Assembly: GCF_000412995.1 (NCBI RefSeq)
Contig: NZ_KE332512.1
Span: 1,689,604-1,753,603, forward strand
DNA from: Treponema vincentii F0403
GTDB lineage: Bacteria; Spirochaetota; Spirochaetia; Treponematales; Treponemataceae
Length of the DNA: 64,000 nt
Direction of reading: 5' to 3'
The translations under genes and the position numbers were made by a program. Positions 1 to 8,661 of this stretch are shown one piece after another. Positions within the stretch are counted from its first letter, which is position 1. The number at the start of each line of letters is the position of its first letter. The notes under the pieces are model-generated. The model made no database searches. It saw nothing but the letters and a program-made list of their open reading frames with translations, and had not been told where the DNA came from.

Positions 1-2129
1 CTTGTTTGTATTCCGTTAAATATTTTTGCATAATCCGATAACGGTTTTGACAATTTTTCAAATTTACATAAATAATTAATAAAATCAATATCTGGAGATA
101 ACCGCCAAGGAATTTTGTTTAAATGACTTTCCGAAAATTTTATAAATTTGTTATATTGTCCTCCCCAAAGATCACTTAAAGAAGTTCGACTGGAATAAAT
201 AAAACTTTCATTTGCCTGTTTATTTAGGCAAATGATACAACTATAAATAGATTGTTGCTGAAATAGTTGAGATGCACCAAAATCATCAATTAGTTCAACA
301 TATTTATGTTTTGCTAAAACTTCTTGCAATTTTCTTCCTGACTTAACTTTTAAAAACTTATTTGGAACTATCATTCCTATACGTCCATTTTTATCAGTTT
401 TATTAATAGCCTGTTCAATAAAAATAAAATATTTATCAAATTGTTTATCGGGCAATGAATAGTTTTTTAAATAATATTTGAACTCTTTTGGAGAAAGTAA
501 TTTGTGCATATCTTCTGTTTTTACATAAGGCGGGTTGCCGATAATCGCAGAAAATTTATTTCCATTATTTATTTTTTCCCAACTGAATGGCGAAATTAAC
601 AGATATTCAAAATCAGAAAGTTGATTTTTATCCAATTTTTCAGGTTCTACCAGAGAATTTCCAAACTTAATATTTTTGTCTAAATTTGGAAGAATTGGAG
701 ATATGTTGACAACAGATGGCGCCGTTTCATTTTCGATTAATTTTATTAAAAGAGAGAATTTTGCGACTTCAACTGCATGAACATCCAAATCTATTCCATA
801 AATGCAAGAAAGCAAAATGTTTTTTTTGTCTTCCAAAGGTAGTTGTCTGTAGTTAGAAGAAAGTTCAATAAGATATGATGTATCATTTTTCTCATACCAA
901 CTTTCACAATATTTTACTAAATAATCGAAAGCTTCTTCGAGAAAAATTCCTGAACCGCAGGCAATATCAGCAATTTTCAAATTGAGTATTTCTTCAGGCT
1001 GCCTATTTTCACATAAAGGTTTAATCGTTTTTTCAACAATATATTTTACAATTTCGATTGGAGTAGAAACAATAGAGCGGTCAGCATAATCTTTTTTGGT
1101 TGTTAATATTATTTTACCAGACTCAACAACTAACTTCTTTGTCAAAAATTGTTCATAAATTTTTCCGAGTAAATTCGGTTCAATAATATTGAAAAGATAA
1201 GGGGTTTTAGGATAATAAAGTTCTTCTATAATTTCATTGATTAAATTTTCATCAAGATCATAATAAATACTACAATCTTCAAATAAACCTGAATTATATC
1301 TTTTATCTGATTCCTTCAAAAGTTTTATAAGTGCATTTTTGTCATTTGTTGTTTCTAGCAATTTATGATATAAAGGCAAATTTCGATCTTCACAAATGCG
1401 CAAGAATATAATTTGGTTAATAAATGACTGAACTTTATCATTCAATACGGCAATAAAATCTTCATCATTATTATTTGGCAAACTCGGATATAAATAATTA
1501 CTAATTTTTAATCGCCAGTTATTTATTTGAGATAAAAAATGAACATCGACTTTCTGAGTGTGATGATTTTCAGAGAATACTTCATCTGAAAAAATTTCAT
1601 CAAATTTACCAGAATATACAGTTTCTTTAGATATAAGATTTCTTATTTCGTCAAATTTTTCAACATATTCTTTAAAATTGTATTTTTTATATAAAGCTGT
1701 ATTTACATTATCAGTATCAGAAGGAATAATCGTTGCATCATAAATTAACAAAAATTCAAAATTTGTAAGTATTACAATTTTATGGTCTGCATTCCAACCG
1801 TAACGGCGGGCTTGAAATGCAGGTTCCTTCAATAATTGAATTTCAATAGCAGGCTTTTTTACTTCAACAAAAAGCTTTGCTACGCCTTTTAATGTGAGTG
1901 AATAGTCTGGTCGGTCTTTTTTTGTGGAATATTTTTCAGGGATAACTTCTTTATATTGAGGCGGTAAACCTTGTGAATTTGAAACATCCCAACCAAGAAT
2001 GCAAAGAAAAGGCGTTATAAAATCATCCCGTGTAGTCTGTTCGTTATAATTATTTTTGGGCTGCTTATAGTAAGAAAAATTATCTGAGAAAGTTTTTACG
2101 AGCTTTTCAAGTTCTGCTATTTTTGACAT
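1..2129 (-). CDS. Eco57I-like type IIG restriction-modification enzyme (partial, runs off the left edge)
   Basis: The frame is open from an ATG at 2129 to base 1, giving about 709 residues without the C-terminus. Seen: a PD-(D/E)XK-like nuclease near the N-terminus (D75, then E89-V-K91), an AdoMet-binding motif ADIACGSG around residue 387 and the adenine-methylase motif NPPY around residue 532. This order (nuclease, methylase, then presumably a target-recognition domain) is that of fused type IIG enzymes, which cut and methylate DNA with one polypeptide. The start is preceded by an AGGTGG-like ribosome binding site. The gene is on the cassette strand just beyond an attC site, so it is probably a long integron cassette whose own attC lies outside the window. 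It is AT-rich like the rest of the array. Confidence 0.8.
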   Translation of the reverse strand, partial: MSKIAELEKLVKTFSDNFSYYKQPKNNYNEQTTRDDFITPFLCILGWDVSNSQGLPPQYKEVIPEKYSTKKDRPDYSLTLKGVAKLFVEVKKPAIEIQLLKEPAFQARRYGWNADHKIVILTNFEFLLIYDATIIPSDTDNVNTALYKKYNFKEYVEKFDEIRNLISKETVYSGKFDEIFSDEVFSENHHTQKVDVHFLSQINNWRLKISNYLYPSLPNNNDEDFIAVLNDKVQSFINQIIFLRICEDRNLPLYHKLLETTNDKNALIKLLKESDKRYNSGLFEDCSIYYDLDENLINEIIEELYYPKTPYLFNIIEPNLLGKIYEQFLTKKLVVESGKIILTTKKDYADRSIVSTPIEIVKYIVEKTIKPLCENRQPEEILNLKIADIACGSGIFLEEAFDYLVKYCESWYEKNDTSYLIELSSNYRQLPLEDKKNILLSCIYGIDLDVHAVEVAKFSLLIKLIENETAPSVVNISPILPNLDKNIKFGNSLVEPEKLDKNQLSDFEYLLISPFSWEKINNGNKFSAIIGNPPYVKTEDMHKLLSPKEFKYYLKNYSLPDKQFDKYFIFIEQAINKTDKNGRIGMIVPNKFLKVKSGRKLQEVLAKHKYVELIDDFGASQLFQQQSIYSCIICLNKQANESFIYSSRTSLSDLWGGQYNKFIKFSESHLNKIPWRLSPDIDFINYLCKFEKLSKPLSDYAKIFNGIQT

Positions 2130-2267
2130 CCTACCACCTATATAGATATTACCATAATTTTATTTTTTTATCTACATCCGTACGTTTTCTATAAAGTGAA
2201 ACTTTTAAAGATACAGATAAATATTTATTTTTTTATAGCACCCAAAAGCGGCTCTCCGAGCTGTCTA

Positions 2268-2330
2268 GCTAACATTTGCTTAACCTGCATTTGCGGCTTG
2301 TCCGCAATGTCAGGTTGAAGCGGGTGTTAG
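2268..2330 (-). other. attC site, family 1
   Basis: Imperfect inverted repeat. On the plus strand, outer arms CTAACATTTGCTTAACCTG and CAGGTTGAAGCGGGTGTTAG flank a central GC hairpin. Arms of this form recur at 3453, 6904 and 9980. It is the 3' recombination site of the cassette carrying the GNAT and membrane-protein genes; the membrane-protein stop codon (2327-2329) lies inside it. The terminal core on the cassette strand reads GTTAGCT, a departure from GTTRRRY. A short hairpin at 2246-2262 lies just outside it. Confidence 0.8.
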
Positions 2331-2917
2331 ATTTCCTTTTTCCATTCTTTTATTATTTTCCCTTTTTGACAAATTATTATTTCAATTGATGTATCGAAAG
2401 CGATAATAGTTATTATTGCATAATTGATAATATCAGCTATATCCTTAATCTCTTCTGAAATTATAATGCCTTTTTTTAATGTTATAGTATTTAGGATTAG
2501 AGCAGATATAAATCCTACTAGATAGATCAATGATTTTATAGTAGAACAAAAAATTGAAGTTGCCCAGCTTGTAATTATTTCTGACTCTTCTTTTGTAAAT
2601 ATATTCATCAGAAATCTTTTAAAATAATACCCAGGTAAATTTCTTCCTCGAATCAATAGAATACAAAGTGTAACTATAAATAAATAAAGTGAAGCATTTG
2701 AATCCAATTCAGTAATAGTTTGTATATGAATACACATTTCCCATAATATACAAGAAATAACCATTGCTATAATAAACATAAATATATTTCCTGAAATTAT
2801 GAATAATATCTTATTAATTATTCTTATATTATGATTCTCAGTATCATTTTTAATCTTAATATATGAGATAATTGCACAGCAAAATGTAACAATTAAAATT
2901 AATAACATAATTACCAA
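2327..2917 (-). CDS. Multi-pass membrane protein of unknown function (cassette gene)
   Basis: 196 residues, very hydrophobic. Roughly five to six membrane segments can be seen: one at the N-terminus (residues 2-20), others near 36-60, 77-92, 120-150 and 165-185. No catalytic motif or named family is recognised. It follows the GNAT gene with a 35-bp gap and no attC between them, so both belong to one cassette. Its stop codon is inside the attC, the compact packing expected of a cassette gene. Confidence 0.6.
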   Translation of the reverse strand: MVIMLLILIVTFCCAIISYIKIKNDTENHNIRIINKILFIISGNIFMFIIAMVISCILWEMCIHIQTITELDSNASLYLFIVTLCILLIRGRNLPGYYFKRFLMNIFTKEESEIITSWATSIFCSTIKSLIYLVGFISALILNTITLKKGIIISEEIKDIADIINYAIITIIAFDTSIEIIICQKGKIIKEWKKEI

Positions 2918-2952
2918 TATATTATTCCTCTTCTACCAGAAAAACCAACCTA

Positions 2953-3411
2953 CTATAATTTCCTTACAACAAAACTGATGTTTCGCTTATAGCCGGCATT
3001 TTTATGGAATCGTTCTGCTTCTGTATTTAATTCCCAATATGATAACTCTATTTGCGTTGCACCTATTTTATTCGCATATTCTTGTAGTGAATTCATTAAC
3101 TTATTCCCATAACCTAGATTTCTGTATTCTTTTTTAATACATATGTGTTCGATTTGAATACCTTTATAAGCTTTCCTAAATGGATTCTCCATGTAATTTT
3201 GTTCAAAGAATAAAACATATCCATACTCATTATTCTGATCGCCAATAATATATGCATGATAATTATCTTTTGACAATTGTTCCTTCACATACTGTAAAAC
3301 AGAGTCATATGAATATGGCTTGAAATATTCTGGATATCTCTCATAATGCAGATTCTGAACAGATTCATTAAGTTTAGCAATCTTATCTGCATCTTTTGAT
3401 TCTTCAATCAT
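2953..3411 (-). CDS. GNAT family N-acetyltransferase (cassette gene)
   Basis: 152 residues from the ATG at 3411. The frame is open further upstream to 3567, but that part reads through the attC and is not protein-like, so the internal start is chosen. Motif A of the GNAT fold is visible as EYRNLGYGNKL, followed by the C-terminal pattern NTEAERFHKNAGY typical of acetyl-CoA-dependent acetyltransferases. The substrate is unknown. It is the first gene of its cassette, right after the attC at 3453-3593. Confidence 0.85.
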   Translation of the reverse strand: MIEESKDADKIAKLNESVQNLHYERYPEYFKPYSYDSVLQYVKEQLSKDNYHAYIIGDQNNEYGYVLFFEQNYMENPFRKAYKGIQIEHICIKKEYRNLGYGNKLMNSLQEYANKIGATQIELSYWELNTEAERFHKNAGYKRNISFVVRKL

Positions 3412-3452
3412 ACTCTTTATTATCTTTTTCCTTAGCGCCGTAAGGCATCCAC

Positions 3453-3593
3453 CTAACATTCGCTTAACCTGCATTTGTGCCTTTGCTGACGCGCATAGCG
3501 GCAGCAAAGTTGGCGCGAAAGTTGCGGTGCCGTATAGGCACTTTAAGCAACTTTCGTGACAAAACAAATGTCAGCGTTGAAGCGGGTGTTAGG
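3453..3593 (-). other. attC site, family 1, long form (about 141 bp)
   Basis: The outer arms match family 1 (CTAACATTCGCTTAACCTG and TTGAAGCGGGTGTTAG), but the centre is expanded to about 100 bases. The centre contains its own hairpin, with AAGTTGC pairing with GCAACTT around GTGCC-GTATA-GGCAC. It is the recombination site of the TM2-protein cassette. Long centres are known among attC sites, so it may still be functional. Confidence 0.8.
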
Positions 3594-3598
3594 ACAAT

Positions 3599-4396
3599 CT
3601 ACCAATTTCTCACTGAGTTTTTTTCAGAATCCTTCATTCTGCCAAAAACTGCAAGAATGAAATCTATGCTATTTACGAGCACTGATATACTTACAAAACC
3701 TATTAATAATATAATAAATACACTTCTATCTATAAGAAGAAATGAATACCAATAGCAAAAAACCAAAAAAAATTCAGTAACAATAATCAATCCAAGTAAT
3801 AATTTTCCAATACCTATTACCGTTCGTCCTATATAGAATCTATCAATTCCTAAAAAACCTAAAAATGCAGAATAAAGTATTAAATAAGTTCTACTTTTTG
3901 GTGAAATTCTTTTATTATTTTTTATTTCCAAATATCGGCTTTCGCTCTTTACAATCATACTACCTGCTGATAAAATAAAAGAAATATTTCTTATCAGAAT
4001 AAATATATATAAAATGGAATTCTGTGCAGAATTAAATGCAGAAAAAAATGTAAGGTAATTTACTCCTTTCTGTGACACAGCGATAAATAAGGCGGAAACC
4101 GAAAAAGGATTATCAAATATTATTGTTATGAGAATATAAAAATAAAGTGTTAGAATTCCATACTCCCTTTCATTTGAATTACTTTTTAAACAGAAAATTC
4201 CCAGTAAAAAGAAAAAAATAAAGTTCTTAATAATTTCTTGCCACGGAACAATAAATATATCTTTATACTCATCTAAGGATGACAAATATATTCCTACAAT
4301 ACTTTTTTGAAAAAAAATTAAAAGAATTATTGCAATAAGTAAACTTAGTTCTGTCCAAAATGCAATTAATCCTGTAACTTTTGAAAACTTATTCAT
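3599..4396 (-). CDS. TM2-domain membrane protein (cassette gene)
   Basis: 265 residues from the ATG at 4396, which has GGAG just upstream; an upstream in-frame ATG at 4417 is less well placed. The N-terminal half holds several membrane segments. Residues of about 165-215 match the TM2 pattern: a basic SPKSRTY lead-in, then FLGFLGIDRFYIGR and a second hydrophobic helix. TM2 proteins are small membrane proteins of poorly defined role. It is the only gene in its cassette, between the attI-like remnant at 4434 and the attC at 3453-3593. Confidence 0.7.
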   Translation of the reverse strand: MNKFSKVTGLIAFWTELSLLIAIILLIFFQKSIVGIYLSSLDEYKDIFIVPWQEIIKNFIFFFLLGIFCLKSNSNEREYGILTLYFYILITIIFDNPFSVSALFIAVSQKGVNYLTFFSAFNSAQNSILYIFILIRNISFILSAGSMIVKSESRYLEIKNNKRISPKSRTYLILYSAFLGFLGIDRFYIGRTVIGIGKLLLGLIIVTEFFLVFCYWYSFLLIDRSVFIILLIGFVSISVLVNSIDFILAVFGRMKDSEKNSVRNW

Positions 4397-4433
4397 TAAT
4401 TCTCCTGAATTTTGCACGCCGTTAGGCGTGTCG

Positions 4434-4621
4434 TCCTAACATCTTTTCGACCTTTCCTCATAATACCATCAAAACTACTCGTTTGCAATCTAGACTACTA
4501 CAAGATAAGAAATTAAATCTTTCTACTATAATAACTAATCGGCCATATGACCAAGCAGCAGATTAGACCTATCTTCAGTAAACAAGCTAAAGCAAAATCA
4601 CATCCTGTCTATAGTGACTAG
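4434..4621 (-). pseudogene. Second attI copy with the last codons of an intI gene
   Basis: This stretch aligns with the attI region next to the complete integrase (10,842-11,023). Shared blocks include ACCTTTCCTCAT, a CTTTCTAC-ATAAT block, and CAGATTAG-CCTATCTTCA. On the minus strand the segment starts with codons for I-D-R-M-stop (complement of 4602-4617), the same C-terminus as IntI. It therefore looks like the remains of an intI 3' end plus its attI, embedded where the CPBP cassette should have its attC. The two copies have diverged considerably, so the duplication is not recent. Confidence 0.7.
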
Positions 4622-4628
4622 AAAAATT

Positions 4629-5408
4629 TTATCCATTTTTCCTGTTCCCGATTCCCGAAATTTCTATGCTTTCTTTTAATTTAAAATACTCTCTATCATA
4701 CATAAACAATAATATGAGTAACAATGCAGATACACCTAATATAGTTAAATATAATTGTATTGATTCTCTTTCAAATAAAAGAATCATATTTGATAAATTA
4801 AAAAAAGTATGATAAAAAATTGCATTTAAAATATTGTTTTTTGATTTCTTATAAAAATATGTGATAAAAATACTAAGCATAATAACCGTAGGGATAAATA
4901 ATAGGTATCCTACGAATCCGACGTTCATTATTTTGAAGAAATGCCATGCCCCCCAAAGTATTCCAACAAATAGTGAACCGGTAAACGAAGTATATTTATT
5001 TTCAAAAATTTGTAATAAAGTTCCTCTCCAACCAATTTCCTCACTAATAGATCCGACAATAGTAGCTATAATACCAATTAGTAACAAATACCCCGTGTAT
5101 TCTGATTTAACATACGGTATTCCCATTAAATCAAGTATAAATGAAGATAGTAAAATCAGTGTTATTGGAAATATAATAGCTATTACTGAGTATCTATTTA
5201 ATTTATAAGCATAAAATTTTCTTTCATTATATTTTTTTCTAAAAATTAAAGTTGTTATCAATGGAGATAATTGTACTGTAACCATTGTAACAGAGCCTAA
5301 TAGTAATTCATTACCTCTGATATTTTGTGTAGCACCTCCGAATATCATAGCAAGAATAAAGGTTATTAGTAAGTTCATCAAATTAAAAAATACTACTTTT
5401 TTATTCAT
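4629..5408 (-). CDS. CPBP family intramembrane glutamic protease (cassette gene)
   Basis: 259 residues with about eight hydrophobic segments. The three motifs of the CPBP (Abi/CAAX-like) family are present: SEEIGWRG with the paired glutamates, GAWHFFK and YHTFFNLS. Members cleave membrane-embedded peptides, and some confer bacteriocin immunity; the substrate here is unknown. Immediately downstream is the attI/intI remnant rather than a normal attC, which makes this an atypical cassette. Confidence 0.85.
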   Translation of the reverse strand: MNKKVVFFNLMNLLITFILAMIFGGATQNIRGNELLLGSVTMVTVQLSPLITTLIFRKKYNERKFYAYKLNRYSVIAIIFPITLILLSSFILDLMGIPYVKSEYTGYLLLIGIIATIVGSISEEIGWRGTLLQIFENKYTSFTGSLFVGILWGAWHFFKIMNVGFVGYLLFIPTVIMLSIFITYFYKKSKNNILNAIFYHTFFNLSNMILLFERESIQLYLTILGVSALLLILLFMYDREYFKLKESIEISGIGNRKNG

Positions 5409-5531
5409 TTTATTTCCTCTAAACTTATTTTTTTCGTTATCGTTAAAATAAATGTTATAGATTAGTTCTGTCTCCGCCTACCTCAAGAAACGTCAATCTC
5501 ACTAAACCTTATCCTACCGCCATTAGGCGTA

Positions 5532-5598
5532 CGTCTCACATTGTTTTAAACCGCAAACAGGCTTGTCCTGTTTGTCGGCTTTGAAAACTGTGTTAGGC
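5532..5598 (-). other. attC site, family 2
   Basis: Inverted repeat built on AAACCGCAAACAGG and CCTGTTTGTCGGCTTT, ending in GTGTTAGGC on the plus strand. It is clearly different from the CTTAACCTG type, but the same design as the site at 8662-8728. It is the recombination site of the VapBC cassette. The outer side reads GTCTCAC instead of CTAAC, so the core has drifted. A small hairpin CGCC-ATTA-GGCG (5518-5529) adjoins it. Confidence 0.7.
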
Positions 5599-5606
5599 GT
5601 TATCAT

Positions 5607-6008
5607 CTACACAACCAGCTTTAACTCCGTAATAATTCGAGCCATATTAGTAAAATCGTCATCATCGTGTAGAAGCGGAATATTATTTTCAATCGCAGTT
5701 TCTGCAATCAGCAAATCTACCGTACTACGAATTGTAACACCTTTTCTACGACAACGGAAATTCAACAGAGCAGCATTTTCAAAGGATTGAATACCACGTT
5801 TTAGCAAATATAACGGTACATTCATTAAATAAGATTTCAAAATAGCAAATTCTTTTTCGTCTTTTGAACCTTGCAGAATCTCTTGATAAATGAATTCATT
5901 GATGCAAAAATGTTTTTGTTCCTCAAGCAATTTTTCAAAATATGCTGTACCAACAGTTTCCTTGCCACGAAAAAAATTGATCAGCACAGAAGTATCTACT
6001 AAAACCAT
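5607..6008 (-). CDS. vapC: VapC-type PIN-domain ribonuclease toxin (cassette gene)
   Basis: 133 residues. The PIN acidic residues are visible: D5 in VLVDTSVLIN, an internal E in YQEILQG, D102 in RSTVDLLIAETA, and D116 to D118 in LLHDDDDF. VapC toxins cleave RNA, commonly initiator tRNA or rRNA. The start overlaps the last base of the antitoxin stop (6008), indicating translational coupling. TA genes are frequent in integrons and are thought to stabilise cassette arrays. Confidence 0.85.
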   Translation of the reverse strand: MVLVDTSVLINFFRGKETVGTAYFEKLLEEQKHFCINEFIYQEILQGSKDEKEFAILKSYLMNVPLYLLKRGIQSFENAALLNFRCRRKGVTIRSTVDLLIAETAIENNIPLLHDDDDFTNMARIITELKLVV

Positions 6009-6208
6009 TAAGAACTCCGCATTGCTTTATAGTCATATCCATCAGCAAACTGAATTTTACCCTTTAGGTCGGCAAGAGTACGATTTCGTTTTTCAGAGGG
6101 CAATTCAATTGTTTCTATGTATGAAATAACCATCTGTGCCTGTTCATTATCAAGCATTGCAAAATAATCCATCGCTTTTTTTTTAAGAGCTGTTTCTACC
6201 ATCAACAA
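6008..6208 (-). CDS. vapB: VapB-like antitoxin (cassette gene)
   Basis: 66 residues, upstream of and overlapping the PIN toxin by one base. The sequence is helical and charged (ALKKKAMDYF near the start, then LADLKGKIQFADGYD), as in short antitoxins with a C-terminal toxin-binding tail. An alternative start two codons in (MVETAL) is possible. Its role is assigned mainly from gene order. Confidence 0.7.
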   Translation of the reverse strand: MLMVETALKKKAMDYFAMLDNEQAQMVISYIETIELPSEKRNRTLADLKGKIQFADGYDYKAMRSS

Positions 6209-6324
6209 CCTCCTTACAGTCCATAATTATACTATTATTCTGATAATTTTTCTACTATAAAAAATGACAGGAATGTATCGCAACTCTGCGAGCTTTAGCA
6301 AATTTCTAGCGTATAGTCTAGTTT

Positions 6325-6864
6325 TTATACAATTTTTTTACAATGCAATTTTATCTTTTTAATAGCCCAATCATAATGACTTGAAGTCGTACTTACAAAA
6401 TATGATCTTAAATCGGTTGTTCCTGTCCATGAAAAATATTTTTTTGTAAAAAGTTCTTCATTGGAATATTTATGAGCCAGTGCAAGAATTTTTTTATGAC
6501 TTTCTGCAAGCATTACTTTTGCACTTTCAAGACTTGTATTCTGATGCCGATTCCAAAACATAACATTCATTGCACCATAGGTTTTCCAAGAATACTCATC
6601 CGGCAAAAACGGAATATTATTTTTTCCGTCAGCATTATTTTCTATGAATTTCAGCATAAGTTGATGCCATTCATACAAATGAATTAAGACATCTCTCACA
6701 TTTTTATCACGATCCCAATGAGCTTCTTTTTTACTTTTATCGCCGGAAAAATCAAAAAACGTGTTCATTTGATTTTCAGTCATTTTAGAAATAATATCCA
6801 TCAATTTTGAATAATTTTCCGTAGCAAATTTCAGTAAATCATCTTTATTTCTTGCCCGTGCCAT
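6325..6864 (-). CDS. ClbS/DfsB family four-helix-bundle protein (cassette gene)
   Basis: 179 residues. It begins MARARNKDDLLKFA and contains DRDKNVRDVLIHLYEWH, the hallmark of the ClbS/DfsB family of the DinB-like superfamily, and ends with TSSHYDWAIKKI. ClbS protects against colibactin, but most members are uncharacterised. It is clearly related to the chromosomal gene at 44,584 and to a 3' fragment at 46,921. I see no convincing attC between this gene and vapB (6209-6324), so the two cassettes may have fused. Confidence 0.8.
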   Translation of the reverse strand: MARARNKDDLLKFATENYSKLMDIISKMTENQMNTFFDFSGDKSKKEAHWDRDKNVRDVLIHLYEWHQLMLKFIENNADGKNNIPFLPDEYSWKTYGAMNVMFWNRHQNTSLESAKVMLAESHKKILALAHKYSNEELFTKKYFSWTGTTDLRSYFVSTTSSHYDWAIKKIKLHCKKIV

Positions 6865-6903
6865 AGTTCCTCCTATCCCAAAGCAGCTCTAGTAGAGCCG
6901 TCC

Positions 6904-6966
6904 GCCTAACATTCGCTTAACCTGCATTGCCGCAAAGGCAATGTCAGGTTGAAGCGGGTGTTAGAT
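6904..6966 (-). other. attC site, family 1
   Basis: Outer arms GCCTAACATTCGCTTAACCTG and CAGGTTGAAGCGGGTGTTAG flank CATTGCCGCAAAGGCAATG. The cassette-strand end reads GTTAGGC, matching the GTTRRRY core. It is the recombination site of the HigBA cassette. A hairpin GCTCT-AGT-AGAGC lies at 6886-6898, directly outside the core. Confidence 0.85.
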
Positions 6967-6973
6967 GCTTTAT

Positions 6974-7264
6974 TTATATCGATACTTTAGTTTTAGCAAT
7001 AAATTCTATCTTCAAATTCATTCCCAGTCCGTCTGCAAGCCTTTTCAAAATCTTTATTGTCGGATTTCCAGAACCATTCTCTATTTTGCTTATATCTGAT
7101 TGAGCAATTCCAGTTGCATCGGCAAGTTGTTTTTGCGTAACATGACTTAATTTTCTGGCATCAATTAATGAACTGATAAGTTCATATTCCGGTCCAAGAG
7201 ATTCATATTCTTTTCTGAAAGTTTCATCTTTCATTTGTTCTTTTAATGCCTCTGTTAATGTCAT
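6974..7264 (-). CDS. higA: HigA-type XRE antitoxin (cassette gene)
   Basis: 96 residues with a helix-turn-helix in the second half (QKQLADATGIAQSDISKIENG), typical of HigA/XRE antitoxins that neutralise a RelE-fold toxin and repress their operon. Its start overlaps the toxin's stop by four bases (ATGA). Toxin-first order is usual for higBA modules. Confidence 0.85.
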   Translation of the reverse strand: MTLTEALKEQMKDETFRKEYESLGPEYELISSLIDARKLSHVTQKQLADATGIAQSDISKIENGSGNPTIKILKRLADGLGMNLKIEFIAKTKVSI

Positions 7265-7632
7265 TTCTTTCCTCCTGCTTCCAGATTTCTATTCAAGTAG
7301 TCAGTTCGATAATCTTTTGCCCTTTGTATTTCTGAAAGTGGTGTTTTTTGCGTTTTCTTTCGAAAACCATGCGTTATGATTATCTTCTTTTCAATGATAA
7401 AGAAATACAAATGCCTTACTATATTGTTACCTTGAATTGTTCTTAACTCAAATATACCGTCATCAATGTGCTGGGAATATGGCAATCTTAACTCATTCCC
7501 TTTATTTTCCAGTAATCCTAAATCACGGAACACTTTAGCCTTAAGCTTGATTTCAAGCGTATTTATGAAATCTAAACTTGGTTTTTCACCTGCTTTTGTT
7601 TCATAGAATTCAACAATCCAATTATTTGCCAT
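7261..7632 (-). CDS. higB: HigB/RelE-fold mRNA interferase toxin (cassette gene)
   Basis: 123 residues. The pattern IVEFYETKAGEKPSLDFI, then LPYSQHIDDGIFELRTIQ and LYFFIIEKKIIITHGFRKKT matches the phage-derived Gp49-like/HigB branch of the RelE superfamily, ribosome-dependent mRNA nucleases. It is coupled to the antitoxin by a four-base overlap. It starts 166 bases after the SAP-protein gene, with a decayed attC between. Confidence 0.85.
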   Translation of the reverse strand: MANNWIVEFYETKAGEKPSLDFINTLEIKLKAKVFRDLGLLENKGNELRLPYSQHIDDGIFELRTIQGNNIVRHLYFFIIEKKIIITHGFRKKTQKTPLSEIQRAKDYRTDYLNRNLEAGGKK

Positions 7633-7689
7633 CTCTCAATCTAATTATATTGGTTATATCCTATATTTGTCAAGATGACGCATTGCATC

Positions 7690-7798
7690 ACAAAAAGATA
7701 TTAGGTAGGCGGAATATCAAAATGGTTCCTTAACGACAAATTTCTGATCTTCTCAATGCTCGATCCTTTCTAAAATACAAGTTAAAGCGGATTTTAGA
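7690..7798 (-). other. Degenerate attC site
   Basis: Only one arm is convincing: GTTAAAGCGGATTTTAG at 7781-7797, matching GTTGAAGCGGGTGTTAG of family 1 at 14 of 17 positions and in the expected place at the 3' end of the SAP-protein gene. The opposite arm is not recognisable and the left boundary is a guess. It is probably inactive, which would fix the neighbouring cassettes together. Confidence 0.4.
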
Positions 7799-8374
7799 TT
7801 AAATTGTATTTTTGTCCTTTTTCCACGTTATATAATCTTTTTTTGCCTTCATAGCTTTTAGCTTACTCCACGCGTCTAATGCCTCTTCTCTTGTTGCATT
7901 TTTTTCATTTGCCAGATAATCACTGATGAAATTATTAAATTTACAGGATGGAATTTGGGGAAGCTTTTCTTCAGTTTTGTTTAATCGAATGTATTCACAA
8001 ATGACATCATTATACGTTATTTTTTCACCATGAGAAAGTTTGTCTTCAATCCATCGATTAAGCCAATATTTTGCCCCTGATTTCGGTTTTAATCCCGGAA
8101 TCCGTTTATCCATCTCACTATGTATGAATTCCCATGTTGCTTTTTTGTTGGTAAAATTTTCAACATAAGTATGACCATTCAATATGTCTCTATTCCGGCT
8201 TTTACTCCAATAATTATTCTTTTTATTTACTGTTCCGGTTTCCAAAAAATGAATAATCATCTTTTCAAGCTGATCCTTTCGTATTTTTAAATCAAAAGGA
8301 ATTTCAAGCGATTTTGCTAATGCTTTGAGTTCACTCATGTGCCAATATTTATTCTCGAATTCTTTTATTGTCAT
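7799..8374 (-). CDS. SAP-domain / DUF6434-like protein (cassette gene)
   Basis: 191 residues. The N-terminal 45 residues (LKALAKSLEIPFDLKIRKDQL) look like a SAP-type helix-extension-helix; the middle (IHSEMDKRIPGLKPKSGAKYWLNRWIEDKL) resembles the DUF6434 module often found with it. A nucleic-acid-binding role is plausible but unproven. It follows the DUF3781 gene by 12 bases with no attC between, so the two share a cassette. Confidence 0.6.
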   Translation of the reverse strand: MTIKEFENKYWHMSELKALAKSLEIPFDLKIRKDQLEKMIIHFLETGTVNKKNNYWSKSRNRDILNGHTYVENFTNKKATWEFIHSEMDKRIPGLKPKSGAKYWLNRWIEDKLSHGEKITYNDVICEYIRLNKTEEKLPQIPSCKFNNFISDYLANEKNATREEALDAWSKLKAMKAKKDYITWKKDKNTI

Positions 8375-8386
8375 ATAGCTTTTTTC

Positions 8387-8611
8387 TTATGTACTGTATG
8401 CATTAACAGCTATCATAATATCCTCGATACTTATATACCAATTTTTTCCTTTTTTGATTATTGAACTTCTCTTATCAAGAATTTTCTTTTTACACCGCTC
8501 AATAACATCTTTGGTATCTAAATCAAGATTATGTTTTATTCGCTCAATACCCATTTCAGTTGTATGAATTTTTTCTGAATTTTTATACAGAATTTCAGAA
8601 ATGTGTTCCAT
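8387..8611 (-). CDS. DUF3781 family protein (cassette gene)
   Basis: 74 residues from the ATG at 8611. The frame is open to 8686, but the extra residues read into the attC-proximal leader. The core GIERIKHNLDLD, VIERCKKKILDKRSSIIKKGKNWYI matches DUF3781, a small family of unknown function that is common in mobile contexts. It is the first gene of its cassette. Confidence 0.65.
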   Translation of the reverse strand: MEHISEILYKNSEKIHTTEMGIERIKHNLDLDTKDVIERCKKKILDKRSSIIKKGKNWYISIEDIMIAVNAYST

Positions 8612-8661
8612 AATGATTGTATATCCGCATATTATTTTATTTTGCATGCGACAGCATGTCC

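Noticed and set aside
6209..6324. An attC between vapB and the ClbS-like gene
   Set aside because: CGCAACTCTGCGAG-like symmetry is present, but neither the CTAAC/GTTAG cores nor either family's arms can be seen.
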